Part shown: positions 43,119-49,907 of the stretch, in pieces
How positions within the stretch are numbered: the first letter of the stretch is position 1
How the letters are laid out: every line of letters begins with the position of its first letter
Assembly (NCBI GenBank): GCA_963793645.1
Contig: CAWCAW010000005.1
Span: 1-64,000 of the forward strand
Direction: 5' to 3'
Length of the DNA stretch: 64,000 nt
DNA from: CAWCAW01 sp963793645
GTDB taxonomy: Bacteria; Actinomycetota; Acidimicrobiia; Acidimicrobiales; UBA8190
The notes under the pieces: generated by a model
What the model saw: the letters and a program-made list of their open reading frames with translations, nothing else
Told to the model about the DNA's origin: nothing
Database searches by the model: none
Translations under genes and position numbers: made by a program

Positions 43119-44585
43119 GTGCGCGTCGTGCTGGTGTCCACCTATGAACTGGGCCACCAGCCCCTCCACGTCGCCTCACCGGCCGCCGCCCTGCGCAACG
43201 CCGGGCACGAAGTGCGCTGCCTCGACCTGTCGGTGCAGTCCCTTGACCTCGACGTCGTGGCATGGGCCGACGCGGTGGCGTTCTCGGTGCCCATGCACAC
43301 CGCCATGCGCCTGGCTCGTGCCGCCGCCACCGAGATCCGCGCCACTCACCCCGAGCTGCCGGTGTGGATGCACGGCCTGTACGCCGGTCTCGACGGCGCC
43401 GAGGGTTCGGCGCCGGTGGCCGATCTTCGGCTGTCGGGCGAATACGAGGCCGAGTTGCTGGCCGCCGCCGCTGCCGGTTCCGGCGTCGGCGCTGCACTCG
43501 GAGGGGTGTCGTCGACTCGGGTGTCGCTCGGGCGCGGACGATTCACCACGCCGGCGCGCCATCTGCTGCCGGGGCTGGAGAACTACGCCCGGCTGGCCGC
43601 CCACGGCCACGAGGTATTGGCCGGCTATAGCGAAGCCAGCCACGGCTGCGCACATCACTGTCGCCATTGCCCGGTCCCGGTCGTCTACGACGGTCGCACG
43701 CGTCTGGTGGGGCTCGACACCGTCCTCGCCGATGTCGAGCAGCTGGCGGCGGCGGGGGCTCGCCACATCACCTTCGGTGACCCCGACTTCCTCAATGGCC
43801 CCCATCACGCGCGCCGGGTCGTCGACGCCGTGCACGGGGCATTCCCCGATCTGACCTTCGACATCACCGTCAAGGTGGAGCACGTCTTGCGCCACGACGA
43901 CGTGTGGACCGGCTTCGCCGCGGCGGGATGCATCTTCGTGGTGTCTGCATTCGAGTCGGCCAGTGACACCGTCCTCGGTCATCTGCGCAAGGGGCATACC
44001 GTGTCTGACGAGGGCGAGGCCGTGTCGGTGCTGCGCCGCGCCGGCATCGAGCCCCGGCCCTCGCTCGTGCCCTTCACGCCCTGGACGACGGCACCGGACA
44101 TGGTGCGCCTGATCGACCTGGTGGACGCCTGGGACCTGGTGGGCAACGTCGACCCCGTGCACTACGCCATCCGCCTGTTGGTGCCGCCCGGTTCGTTACT
44201 GCTCGACGGCGGTGCTCTCGACGGCCGGCTCGATGCCTATGACCCTGATCAGTTGGGCTGGACGTGGCGGGCCGCTGACGCGCGCCTCGACGCCGTGGCC
44301 GCCGAGCTAGCCGCACTGGCCGAGCGCGCCGGGACGGAGAGCTGGTCGGCGGTGCAATCCTTCGAAGAGGTACGTGCGCTGGTCATGGCGCGCCTCGGCG
44401 ACGCTGACACCTTGGCGGCCGCTCGTTCGTATCGACAGCACGACGACGCGTGTGATGTGCAACGTTCTCCCATCGCACCTGACGACAGACCTCGGCTCAC
44501 CGAGTCATGGTTCTGCTGTGCGGAGCCGACCCAAGGACAGCTTTCAAGTATGCGTGCGGCGGGTCCCGCCGTGGTGGGAAGCTAA
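43119..44585 (+). CDS. Radical SAM protein with CCAEP C-terminal tail
   Basis: A 488-residue radical SAM enzyme. The N-terminal 100 residues (VRVVLVSTYELGHQPLHVAS) look like a cobalamin-binding-type Rossmann domain without an obvious DxHxxG motif. The cluster motif CxxxCxxC is at C177, C181 and C184 (SHGCAHHCRHCPVP), followed by HITFGDPDFLNGP and a TIM-barrel core. Near the C-terminus ESWFCCAEPTQGQ (C466-C467) matches a family I recall as CUAEP/CCAEP-tail radical SAM (seleno)proteins, in which the first cysteine may be selenocysteine in relatives; here both are TGC/TGT codons. The reaction is unknown. GTG 43119 follows its -10 box by six bases. Confidence 0.85.
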   Translation: MRVVLVSTYELGHQPLHVASPAAALRNAGHEVRCLDLSVQSLDLDVVAWADAVAFSVPMHTAMRLARAAATEIRATHPELPVWMHGLYAGLDGAEGSAPVADLRLSGEYEAELLAAAAAGSGVGAALGGVSSTRVSLGRGRFTTPARHLLPGLENYARLAAHGHEVLAGYSEASHGCAHHCRHCPVPVVYDGRTRLVGLDTVLADVEQLAAAGARHITFGDPDFLNGPHHARRVVDAVHGAFPDLTFDITVKVEHVLRHDDVWTGFAAAGCIFVVSAFESASDTVLGHLRKGHTVSDEGEAVSVLRRAGIEPRPSLVPFTPWTTAPDMVRLIDLVDAWDLVGNVDPVHYAIRLLVPPGSLLLDGGALDGRLDAYDPDQLGWTWRAADARLDAVAAELAALAERAGTESWSAVQSFEEVRALVMARLGDADTLAAARSYRQHDDACDVQRSPIAPDDRPRLTESWFCCAEPTQGQLSSMRAAGPAVVGS

Positions 44586-44591
44586 CGAGCG

Positions 44592-45488
44592 ATGACGACG
44601 GAAATCTCAACCCACGAAACGACCACGAGTGCCGGCAACGGTCACGAACAACCGGCCACACTCGTCTGGAAGAACGCGCCACCCGATGCACACGAGTGGG
44701 TGAGCTTCCCCGACCCCGACGAGGAGCGCACCTGGCTCTTCGACATAACGTTCCTCGAGAGCAACTGGACCTGCATCTTCGGCAACGGCTGCCAAGGGGT
44801 CCTCACGGGCCCCGCGCCCGAGCTGGTCCAGGGATGCTGTTCTTACGGTGCGCATTTCACCGGGGCCAAAGACGCCCGGCGGGTGGAAAAGGCGGCCGCC
44901 ACCTTGACCGCCGAGCAGTGGCAGTTCCGGGCCAAGGCCCAGCCCCGCTCCGGCAAGCGCCTGAACATCACCAAGCGCTCGCCATCGGGCGACCTCACCA
45001 CCAGAATGGTGGCCGACGCCTGCATATTCCTCAATCGCCCGGACTTCCCCGGCGGCGCCGGCTGCGCGCTGCACCGGGCTGCCATGGAGCGCGGCGTCCC
45101 CCACATGGAGCTCAAGCCCGACGTGTGCTGGCAGCTGCCGCTGCGTCGAGAAGACGAGGTGGCCGACGACGGGCACGTGACGTCGGTGGTGCGCCAGTGG
45201 GATCGCCGGGACTGGTCCGAAGGTGGCGCCGAATTCCACTGGTGGTGCACCGAGGAGCCCGATGCCTTCGTCGGCACGCGCCCGGTCTACGAAGAGCTGC
45301 GCGACGAACTCATTGCACTGAGCAGCAAGAAGATCTACAAGCAGCTGGTGCGCTACCTCAGCGCCCGGGTGGCCAACCGGGCTCCGGCCCGTAACGGCAA
45401 CGGGCCAATGCCGTCGACGATGGGTGCGTCCTCAGCCCCCAAGCTGACGTCGGTGGCGCTCCCCCATCCGGCGCTGCGCACGCGCTGA
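44592..45488 (+). CDS. Cys-rich protein, YkgJ/CxxCxxCC-like metal-binding
   Basis: A 298-residue soluble protein with eight cysteines spaced as in the YkgJ (CxxCxxCC) putative zinc/iron-binding superfamily. They are C61 and C67 (CIFGNGCQGV), C82-C83 (QGCCSYGAHF), C144 (ACIFLNRP), C158 (GAGCALHRAA), C179 (DVCWQLPLR) and C219 (WWCTEEPDAF). The family relation is inferred from spacing, not from close identity. The last 40 residues are disordered. It starts six bases after the radical SAM gene, so both are probably co-transcribed. It may bind a metal or iron-sulfur centre used with that enzyme. Confidence 0.75.
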   Translation: MTTEISTHETTTSAGNGHEQPATLVWKNAPPDAHEWVSFPDPDEERTWLFDITFLESNWTCIFGNGCQGVLTGPAPELVQGCCSYGAHFTGAKDARRVEKAAATLTAEQWQFRAKAQPRSGKRLNITKRSPSGDLTTRMVADACIFLNRPDFPGGAGCALHRAAMERGVPHMELKPDVCWQLPLRREDEVADDGHVTSVVRQWDRRDWSEGGAEFHWWCTEEPDAFVGTRPVYEELRDELIALSSKKIYKQLVRYLSARVANRAPARNGNGPMPSTMGASSAPKLTSVALPHPALRTR

Positions 45489-45502
45489 GCCGCACCGGCT
45501 CA
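45486..45502. terminator. Hairpin at the end of the Cys-rich gene
   Basis: TGAGCC (45486-45491) and GGCTCA (45497-45502) form a six-base-pair stem with a five-base loop, starting at the stop codon itself. It lies between convergent genes. There is no U-tract, so it may act as a weak or factor-assisted terminator. Confidence 0.4.
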
Positions 45503-45519
45503 ACACGCCGCGACGGCGC

Positions 45520-45729
45520 TCAGTCCGCCAGAGGGTCGTCCTCGACGTCGGACCCGTTCGCAGCACCGGTCCCGAGAATGTCGTCGAACGCGTCTGCCTC
45601 GACCATGCACCACGAGGCGTGCTCGTCCTCCGGATCAGCGCCGCATTCCGGACAGCGTCGATTGTCAGTGGCAACCGAGCGCTTGAGGCTGCGGGCCTCC
45701 TCGAATCGGCGATGCCGTCCCTTCTTCAC
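45520..45729 (-). CDS. Small actinobacterial zinc-ribbon protein
   Basis: A 69-residue protein: a basic N-terminus (VKKGRHRRFEEARSLKRS), then CPECGADPEDEHASWC, a likely zinc knuckle (Cys-x-x-Cys ... His ... Cys), then an acidic tail. GTG 45729 is chosen because GAGGAG lies six bases upstream; upstream extension is low-complexity. Similar short zinc proteins are common as hypothetical genes in actinobacteria. Nucleic-acid or ribosome contact is possible but not shown. Confidence 0.65.
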   Translation of the reverse strand: MKKGRHRRFEEARSLKRSVATDNRRCPECGADPEDEHASWCMVEADAFDDILGTGAANGSDVEDDPLAD

Positions 45730-45853
45730 GAGCGACTCCTCGGTCGACCGGGTTTCGGGCTCTCGCGTAGCTACAGCGGGGCCGCGTCCTGGCCATTCTA
45801 TCCTCCGGCCAGCAGGCGCATTCACCCGGCCCAGGCCCCCCGGGCATGGCCGG

Positions 45854-45859
45854 TACAGT
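45854..45859 (+). promoter_or_regulatory. -10 box before the 45867 gene
   Basis: TACAGT ends seven bases before GTG 45867, a leaderless arrangement. Confidence 0.45.
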
Positions 45860-45866
45860 CTTGACC

Positions 45867-46118
45867 GTGCCTGACGAGTTCGACCCCGTGGCCATGGTGG
45901 AACGCTTTCGGGCTCGGGCCACGGCCGTGCGCACCCGGGGAATGCCCCCCATCGAGGGCCCGGAGCGTCAGCGCTTCGTCGAACAAGCCCAGCGTGATTT
46001 CATGGACTACGCCATGATTGGTGACGCCGAGGCCACCCTCGAGGACGGCATCCTCACCTTGCGGGTGGACCTGCGGCCCGCGCCCAGCTCGGATTCTGAC
46101 GGCCCCGAGGACCAGTAA
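45867..46118 (+). CDS. Small protein of unknown function
   Basis: An 83-residue protein (VPDEFDPVAMVERFRARATA, then FVEQAQRDFMDYAMIGDAEA, then EDGILTLRVDLRP), with two predicted helices and a short beta hairpin. I do not recognise the family. The GTG at 45867 is chosen over ATG 45846 because a TACAGT box ends seven bases before it. The gene converges on the flavin reductase gene four bases away. Confidence 0.6.
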   Translation: MPDEFDPVAMVERFRARATAVRTRGMPPIEGPERQRFVEQAQRDFMDYAMIGDAEATLEDGILTLRVDLRPAPSSDSDGPEDQ

Positions 46119-46122
46119 CTCC

Positions 46123-46728
46123 TCAGCCCCCGTAGTTCATCCGGGTGTCCTCCATGCGCAACACCTGGTGCAAGTCGTCTGCCGCGCTCCCCGTGGCGTC
46201 CGCGCCGGTGCTGGCGTCGGCCGTGGTCTCGGCCTGGGCGCAGTTGACCACCTCCCCCACGAACCATGTGTGCGATCCCAGATCGAGTTGGTAGCGGACC
46301 TCGCAGTCGAGCCAGGCCACGGCCACGTCCAAGATGGGTGCGCCCGTGGTGGCGACGTGGACAGGGGCGCCTTGCATGAGCCCCGTGCCGTCGGGCGCCA
46401 CGTCGACGTCTTGGACCGCCTTGGCGTAGCGGCGCACCAGCTGGCGTTGCTCACGACCCAGGATCGACAGAGCGAACACCTGGCCGCCGGCGATGAGCCC
46501 ATGGGTCACCGACGCCGACTCGACGCCGATGCCCAGCAACTTGGGCGCCAACGCCACCTGCGTGACCCAGCTGATGGTCATGAGGTTGCGCCGCTGTTGG
46601 TAGTGGCTGCCCACCACGTACAAGCCGGTGGGCAACATCCACAGCACCCGACGTCGGCGCCGGTCGTACTCGTCGGGGTCTTGGCCCGCCGGCACCGGGC
46701 CCAACACCTCGTGACCAGGGGGGCTCAT
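46123..46728 (-). CDS. Flavin reductase-like domain protein
   Basis: A 201-residue protein of the FMN-binding split-barrel flavin reductase group. LPTGLYVVGSHYQQRRNLMT, ISWVTQVALAPKLLGIGVES, GGQVFALSILGREQRQLVRRYAK and AVAWLDCEVRYQLDLGSHTWFVGEVV follow the family order. It probably reduces or uses flavin for an unidentified oxygenase. The ATG at 46728 (MSPPGHEV) is the last sensible start; upstream extension overlaps the exported-protein gene. It is 19 bases downstream of that gene and probably in the same operon. Confidence 0.85.
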   Translation of the reverse strand: MSPPGHEVLGPVPAGQDPDEYDRRRRRVLWMLPTGLYVVGSHYQQRRNLMTISWVTQVALAPKLLGIGVESASVTHGLIAGGQVFALSILGREQRQLVRRYAKAVQDVDVAPDGTGLMQGAPVHVATTGAPILDVAVAWLDCEVRYQLDLGSHTWFVGEVVNCAQAETTADASTGADATGSAADDLHQVLRMEDTRMNYGG

Positions 46729-46747
46729 CGCGGGGCCCGCGGTCGCC

Positions 46748-47200
46748 TCATGCCGGTCCGAGGGCGTCGATGACCGCCCGGGCTTTGATGAGTTGGTGCG
46801 CGCCAGCCACGCGTTGGCTTTGGGCGCGCCCCAACAAGGCGGTGTTGCCGTTGGCCCCCGATAAGCAGTTTCGACCCGATTCGCCGAAAAGGTTGTAGGC
46901 GTCGGACAGCAAGTCCGTGACTTGAGTATCAGGAGTAGGGAGGTTCTGATTGGCATTCAGCGCGTCGGTGACCATGACGTCGCAATACGTGCGCAGGACT
47001 CCGGGAGCGAGGTGGGCCCCCAACTCATTGAAGTTTTGGTAATCGTCTTGGAGGGCTGAGGCCTCCGAGGGGAATTGCGTCATGGTGGACCACTCGTTGA
47101 CCTGCTGCGCCAACGTCCCGCTGTACTGGCTGCTACACGCCATGGCGAAGGCGCCACCGGCGACGACGGCGCTGAGCGCCACCATCGTCCCCGCCTTCAC
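46748..47200 (-). CDS. Exported protein of unknown function, possible lipoprotein
   Basis: A 150-residue protein with a lysine-containing N-terminus, a hydrophobic helix (MVALSAVVAGGAFAMA) and a cysteine directly after it. This could be a signal peptidase II site, although AMAC is a poor lipobox. The mature part has two further cysteines (LRTYCDVM and GRNCLSG) that may form a disulfide. GTG 47200 overlaps the DUF3151 gene stop (GTGA), so it is translationally coupled to that gene. I do not recognise the family. Confidence 0.65.
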   Translation of the reverse strand: MKAGTMVALSAVVAGGAFAMACSSQYSGTLAQQVNEWSTMTQFPSEASALQDDYQNFNELGAHLAPGVLRTYCDVMVTDALNANQNLPTPDTQVTDLLSDAYNLFGESGRNCLSGANGNTALLGRAQSQRVAGAHQLIKARAVIDALGPA

Positions 47201-47628
47201 CGGGCCAAGCGCCACGATGGATCGAGCTGGCGCAAGAACTCTTCGCAGCGTTCCTCTTCGGCGGTCTCGCCGATGGCCGCGGCGCTGGTGCGCAGGCCGT
47301 CCACGCAACGCAAGAAACCCGTATTGGAGCGATGCGCCCATCGCACATAGCCGTTGCCTCGCCATCCGGCCCGGCGCAAGGCGTCGAGGCCCCGGTGGTA
47401 GCCGACGCGGTAACACGCATACGCCTCGATGTCGTCACGGGCCAGATTCCCGAGATCCGCCCACGCCTCGGACCAGTCCGGAAAAGCCCGCACCACGTCG
47501 GCCACCGCCTCTCGCCGCGCCGCCACGGGCGCCTCCAACGCCGAGCGCAGACGTGATGCGGCCGCCGCCGAAGGCTCGTCGAGAACGGTGTCGGGCGGGC
47601 CGGTGGTGATGTTGACGGGATCGCTCAT
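47197..47628 (-). CDS. DUF3151 family protein
   Basis: A 143-residue cytoplasmic protein. FPDWSEAWADLGNLARDDIE, AYACYRVGYHRGLDALRRAG, WRGNGYVRWAHRSNTGFLRC and ERCEEFLRQLDPSW match the actinobacterial DUF3151 family. Its function is unknown; the helical repeats look TPR-like. AAGGAG precedes ATG 47628. It overlaps a small membrane protein gene upstream (ATGA) and the exported protein gene downstream (GTGA). Confidence 0.85.
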   Translation of the reverse strand: MSDPVNITTGPPDTVLDEPSAAAASRLRSALEAPVAARREAVADVVRAFPDWSEAWADLGNLARDDIEAYACYRVGYHRGLDALRRAGWRGNGYVRWAHRSNTGFLRCVDGLRTSAAAIGETAEEERCEEFLRQLDPSWRLAR

Positions 47629-47759
47629 CTCGGGCTCCTTCTCGGGGCATTGCGTCGGTGGCCGAGGCCCGACGGCGAGAACGGGAACCCGAACAGACTC
47701 ACGAAGGCGGCGCCCAGCACGACGACTATCACCACCACGGCGAGAAGGACGAGCAGCAT
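47625..47759 (-). CDS. 44-residue single-pass membrane protein
   Basis: The frame from ATG 47759 encodes MLLVLLAVVVIVVVLGAAFV, one transmembrane helix, then SLFGFPFSPSGLGHRR and a basic arginine-rich end. Its TGA overlaps the DUF3151 ATG as ATGA, the junction type used throughout this genome. It fills an otherwise empty 167-base gap after tyrS. No strong ribosome site is seen. It is supported by overlap, hydrophobicity and position only. Confidence 0.5.
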   Translation of the reverse strand: MLLVLLAVVVIVVVLGAAFVSLFGFPFSPSGLGHRRNAPRRSPR

Positions 47760-47795
47760 CGGCGTTGTCGGGACGGGACAGCTCCGGCGGAGCCG

Positions 47796-49100
47796 TTACC
47801 CGAACACCAGCAGATGGTAGTCGCGCCTCCCTCGGCGCAGCACCACGTACTTGTCGAACAGCAGGTCGGCGCTGCGCAGGTGCGCGTCGACATCGCCGAC
47901 GCGGCGGTTGTTCACGTAGGCACCGCCTTGGTCGATGGTGGTCCGGGCCTGCCCTTTAGAAGAAACCAACCCGGTGCGGACCAATACGTCCACCAGCGCG
48001 AGGCCGTCCTCGCCGCCACCGGCAGCGTCGATGGCCGTGCGGGGCCAATCGGTGGTGGGGGCTTCGGCGCACACCTCGAGGAGGCTCTGCTCGTCAAGGG
48101 TGGAGATCTCCTCACTGAACAGCGCCTGAGCGGCGCGCTCGGCGCGTGCCGTCTCGGTCTCCCCGTGCACCAAGGTGCACACCTCTCGCGCCAGGGCCCG
48201 CTGGGCTTGGCGTTGCTGGGGCTGCGATGCGGTGGCTTCGTCGAGGGATTCGATGGTGTGGCGATCCAAAAAGGTGAACAGCCGTACATACGAACCCACC
48301 ACGGCGTCTTCGGTGCGCATGAAGAACTGGTACAGCGCATAGGGGCTGGTGCGCGTGGAGTCCAGCCACACGGTGTTGCGGCCCGTCTTGCCGAACTTCG
48401 TCCCATCGGCGTTGAGCACGAGCGGCGACGTCAGCCCGAAGACCTCGGCGCGGCGCAGCTTGCGCACGAGATCGACGCCCATGGTGATGTTGCCCCATTG
48501 ATCGCTCCCGCCCAGCTGCAGCCGGCACCCGAAGGTATCGAAGAGCCGAAGGAAGTCATAGGCCTGCAGGAGCATGTAGCTGAACTCGGTGAAGGAGATG
48601 CCTTGATCGGGTCGCTCGAGGCGCCCCCGCACCGACTCTTTGGCCAGCATCTGGTTGACGGTGAAGTGCTTGCCCACGTCGCGCAGGAACTCGACGAGCC
48701 CCATGGCGCCGATCCAGTCGCCGTTGTCCGCCATAACGGCCTGCGAGGCGCCCGCCGCGGGCGAGAAGTCGAGGAACCGCTCGAGTTGGGGCCGGATCCC
48801 GTCCAGATTGGCCCGCACCTGGTCCGTCGAGAGCAGCTCGCGCTCCTCGTTCTTGCCACCGGGGTCACCGATCATTCCCGTGCCCCCGCCCGCCACGGCG
48901 ATGGGACGGTGCCCAGCCAGCTGCAGGCGGCGCAAATTGCACACCTGCAGCAGATGCCCCACATGCAGGCTGTCGGCGGTGGGGTCGAAACCGATGTACC
49001 CCGTCAACTGCTCCTCTGCGTCGAGGAGGCCCGCCAAAGTGGGATCGGTGACCTGGTAAACGAGACCCCGGAACTCGAGGTCGGCGAACAGCTTCCCCAT
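47796..49100 (-). CDS. tyrS: Tyrosyl-tRNA synthetase
   Basis: TyrS charges tRNA-Tyr. The 434-residue class I enzyme has YIGFDPTADSLHVGHLLQ (HIGH motif), GGSDQWGNITMGVDL and KFGKT in place of KMSKS, as in many TyrS of this type. A C-terminal S4 RNA-binding domain (VRTGLVSSKGQARTTIDQGG) follows. The ATG at 49100 overlaps the SDR gene stop by one base. Length is normal; no frame breaks. Confidence 0.96.
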   Translation of the reverse strand: MGKLFADLEFRGLVYQVTDPTLAGLLDAEEQLTGYIGFDPTADSLHVGHLLQVCNLRRLQLAGHRPIAVAGGGTGMIGDPGGKNEERELLSTDQVRANLDGIRPQLERFLDFSPAAGASQAVMADNGDWIGAMGLVEFLRDVGKHFTVNQMLAKESVRGRLERPDQGISFTEFSYMLLQAYDFLRLFDTFGCRLQLGGSDQWGNITMGVDLVRKLRRAEVFGLTSPLVLNADGTKFGKTGRNTVWLDSTRTSPYALYQFFMRTEDAVVGSYVRLFTFLDRHTIESLDEATASQPQQRQAQRALAREVCTLVHGETETARAERAAQALFSEEISTLDEQSLLEVCAEAPTTDWPRTAIDAAGGGEDGLALVDVLVRTGLVSSKGQARTTIDQGGAYVNNRRVGDVDAHLRSADLLFDKYVVLRRGRRDYHLLVFG

Positions 49101-49864
49101 CACACCCCTCCCGAGGCCATCGACAGCGCCCCGCCGTCCACCACCAGCACGTGGCCGGTCACCCACGACGCCGCGTCGGAAGCCAGGAACAGGGCCGCCG
49201 AGGCGATGTCCTCGGGCTCCCCCAGGCGTCGCATGGGAAGGCGGCGCGCCACGGCGTCACCGTGGTTCTCCCACAGGGCCCGGGCGAAATCGGTGCGCAC
49301 CAATCCCGGGGCCAGCGCGTTGACCCGCACAGCCGGGCCCAGCTCGAAGGCCAGTTGCCGAGTCAAATGGGCGACGGCCGCCTTGGTGACGTTGTACCAA
49401 CCGATGCCCGGCTCCACCGACAGTCCGCCCACCGACGACACGTTGATCACCGCCCCCCCATGCTCGGCCATGGCGGCCCTCCAGGCGCATTGGGTCCAGG
49501 TGAGCACGCCTGTCTGGTTGACCGTCACCGTCTTGGCGGCCCGAGACGAATCGATATCCACCAACGGTCCGAAGTACGGGTTGGTCGCGGCGTTGTTGAC
49601 CAGTACATCGAGCGATCCGAAACGCGCCACGGTGGCGGCCACGCAGCGCTCGGCGTCGGCCTGATCGCCGGCATTGGCGACGCAGTAGGCGATTTCACCG
49701 CCGGCCTCGGTGATCTGCTGGGCGCTGAGGGCCAAGTCGGCTTCGCGACGTGCCGCGATCATCACCGCCGCCCCGGCCTGGGCGAAACATGACGCGATGG
49801 CCCGTCCGATGCCGCGCGAACCCCCGGTGACCAGCGCCACCTTGCCATCGAGACGGAGTTCCAT
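49100..49864 (-). CDS. Short-chain dehydrogenase/reductase
   Basis: A 254-residue classical SDR. The cofactor motif is VALVTGGSRGIGRAIA; LVNNAATNPYFG is the NNAG-like strand, VINVSSVGGLS holds the catalytic serine and GWYNVTKAAVAHL the Tyr-x-x-x-Lys pair. The C-terminal RRLGEPEDIASAALFLASDA and ASWVTGHVLVVDGG are typical of FabG-like enzymes. The arginines after the glycine motif (AARREAD) suggest NADP. Substrate is unknown. ATG 49864 lies eight bases after a TAGGGT box. Confidence 0.9.
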   Translation of the reverse strand: MELRLDGKVALVTGGSRGIGRAIASCFAQAGAAVMIAARREADLALSAQQITEAGGEIAYCVANAGDQADAERCVAATVARFGSLDVLVNNAATNPYFGPLVDIDSSRAAKTVTVNQTGVLTWTQCAWRAAMAEHGGAVINVSSVGGLSVEPGIGWYNVTKAAVAHLTRQLAFELGPAVRVNALAPGLVRTDFARALWENHGDAVARRLPMRRLGEPEDIASAALFLASDAASWVTGHVLVVDGGALSMASGGV

Positions 49865-49872
49865 GGAGCGCT

Positions 49873-49899
49873 ACCCTACGACCACGGGCGCCGTAGCAT
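49873..49899. promoter_or_regulatory. Divergent leaderless promoters for the SDR and DUF255 genes
   Basis: TAGGGT on the minus strand (49873-49878) ends eight bases before the SDR ATG. TAGCAT on the plus strand (49894-49899) ends eight bases before GTG 49908 of the DUF255 gene. Both units would be transcribed from about their start codons, back to back within 43 bases. Confidence 0.5.
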
Positions 49900-49907
49900 C
49901 TCCAGCC

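Noticed and set aside
43119..44585. Selenocysteine in the radical SAM tail
   Set aside because: The tail codons are TGC and TGT, both cysteine, so no UGA recoding is needed in this genome.
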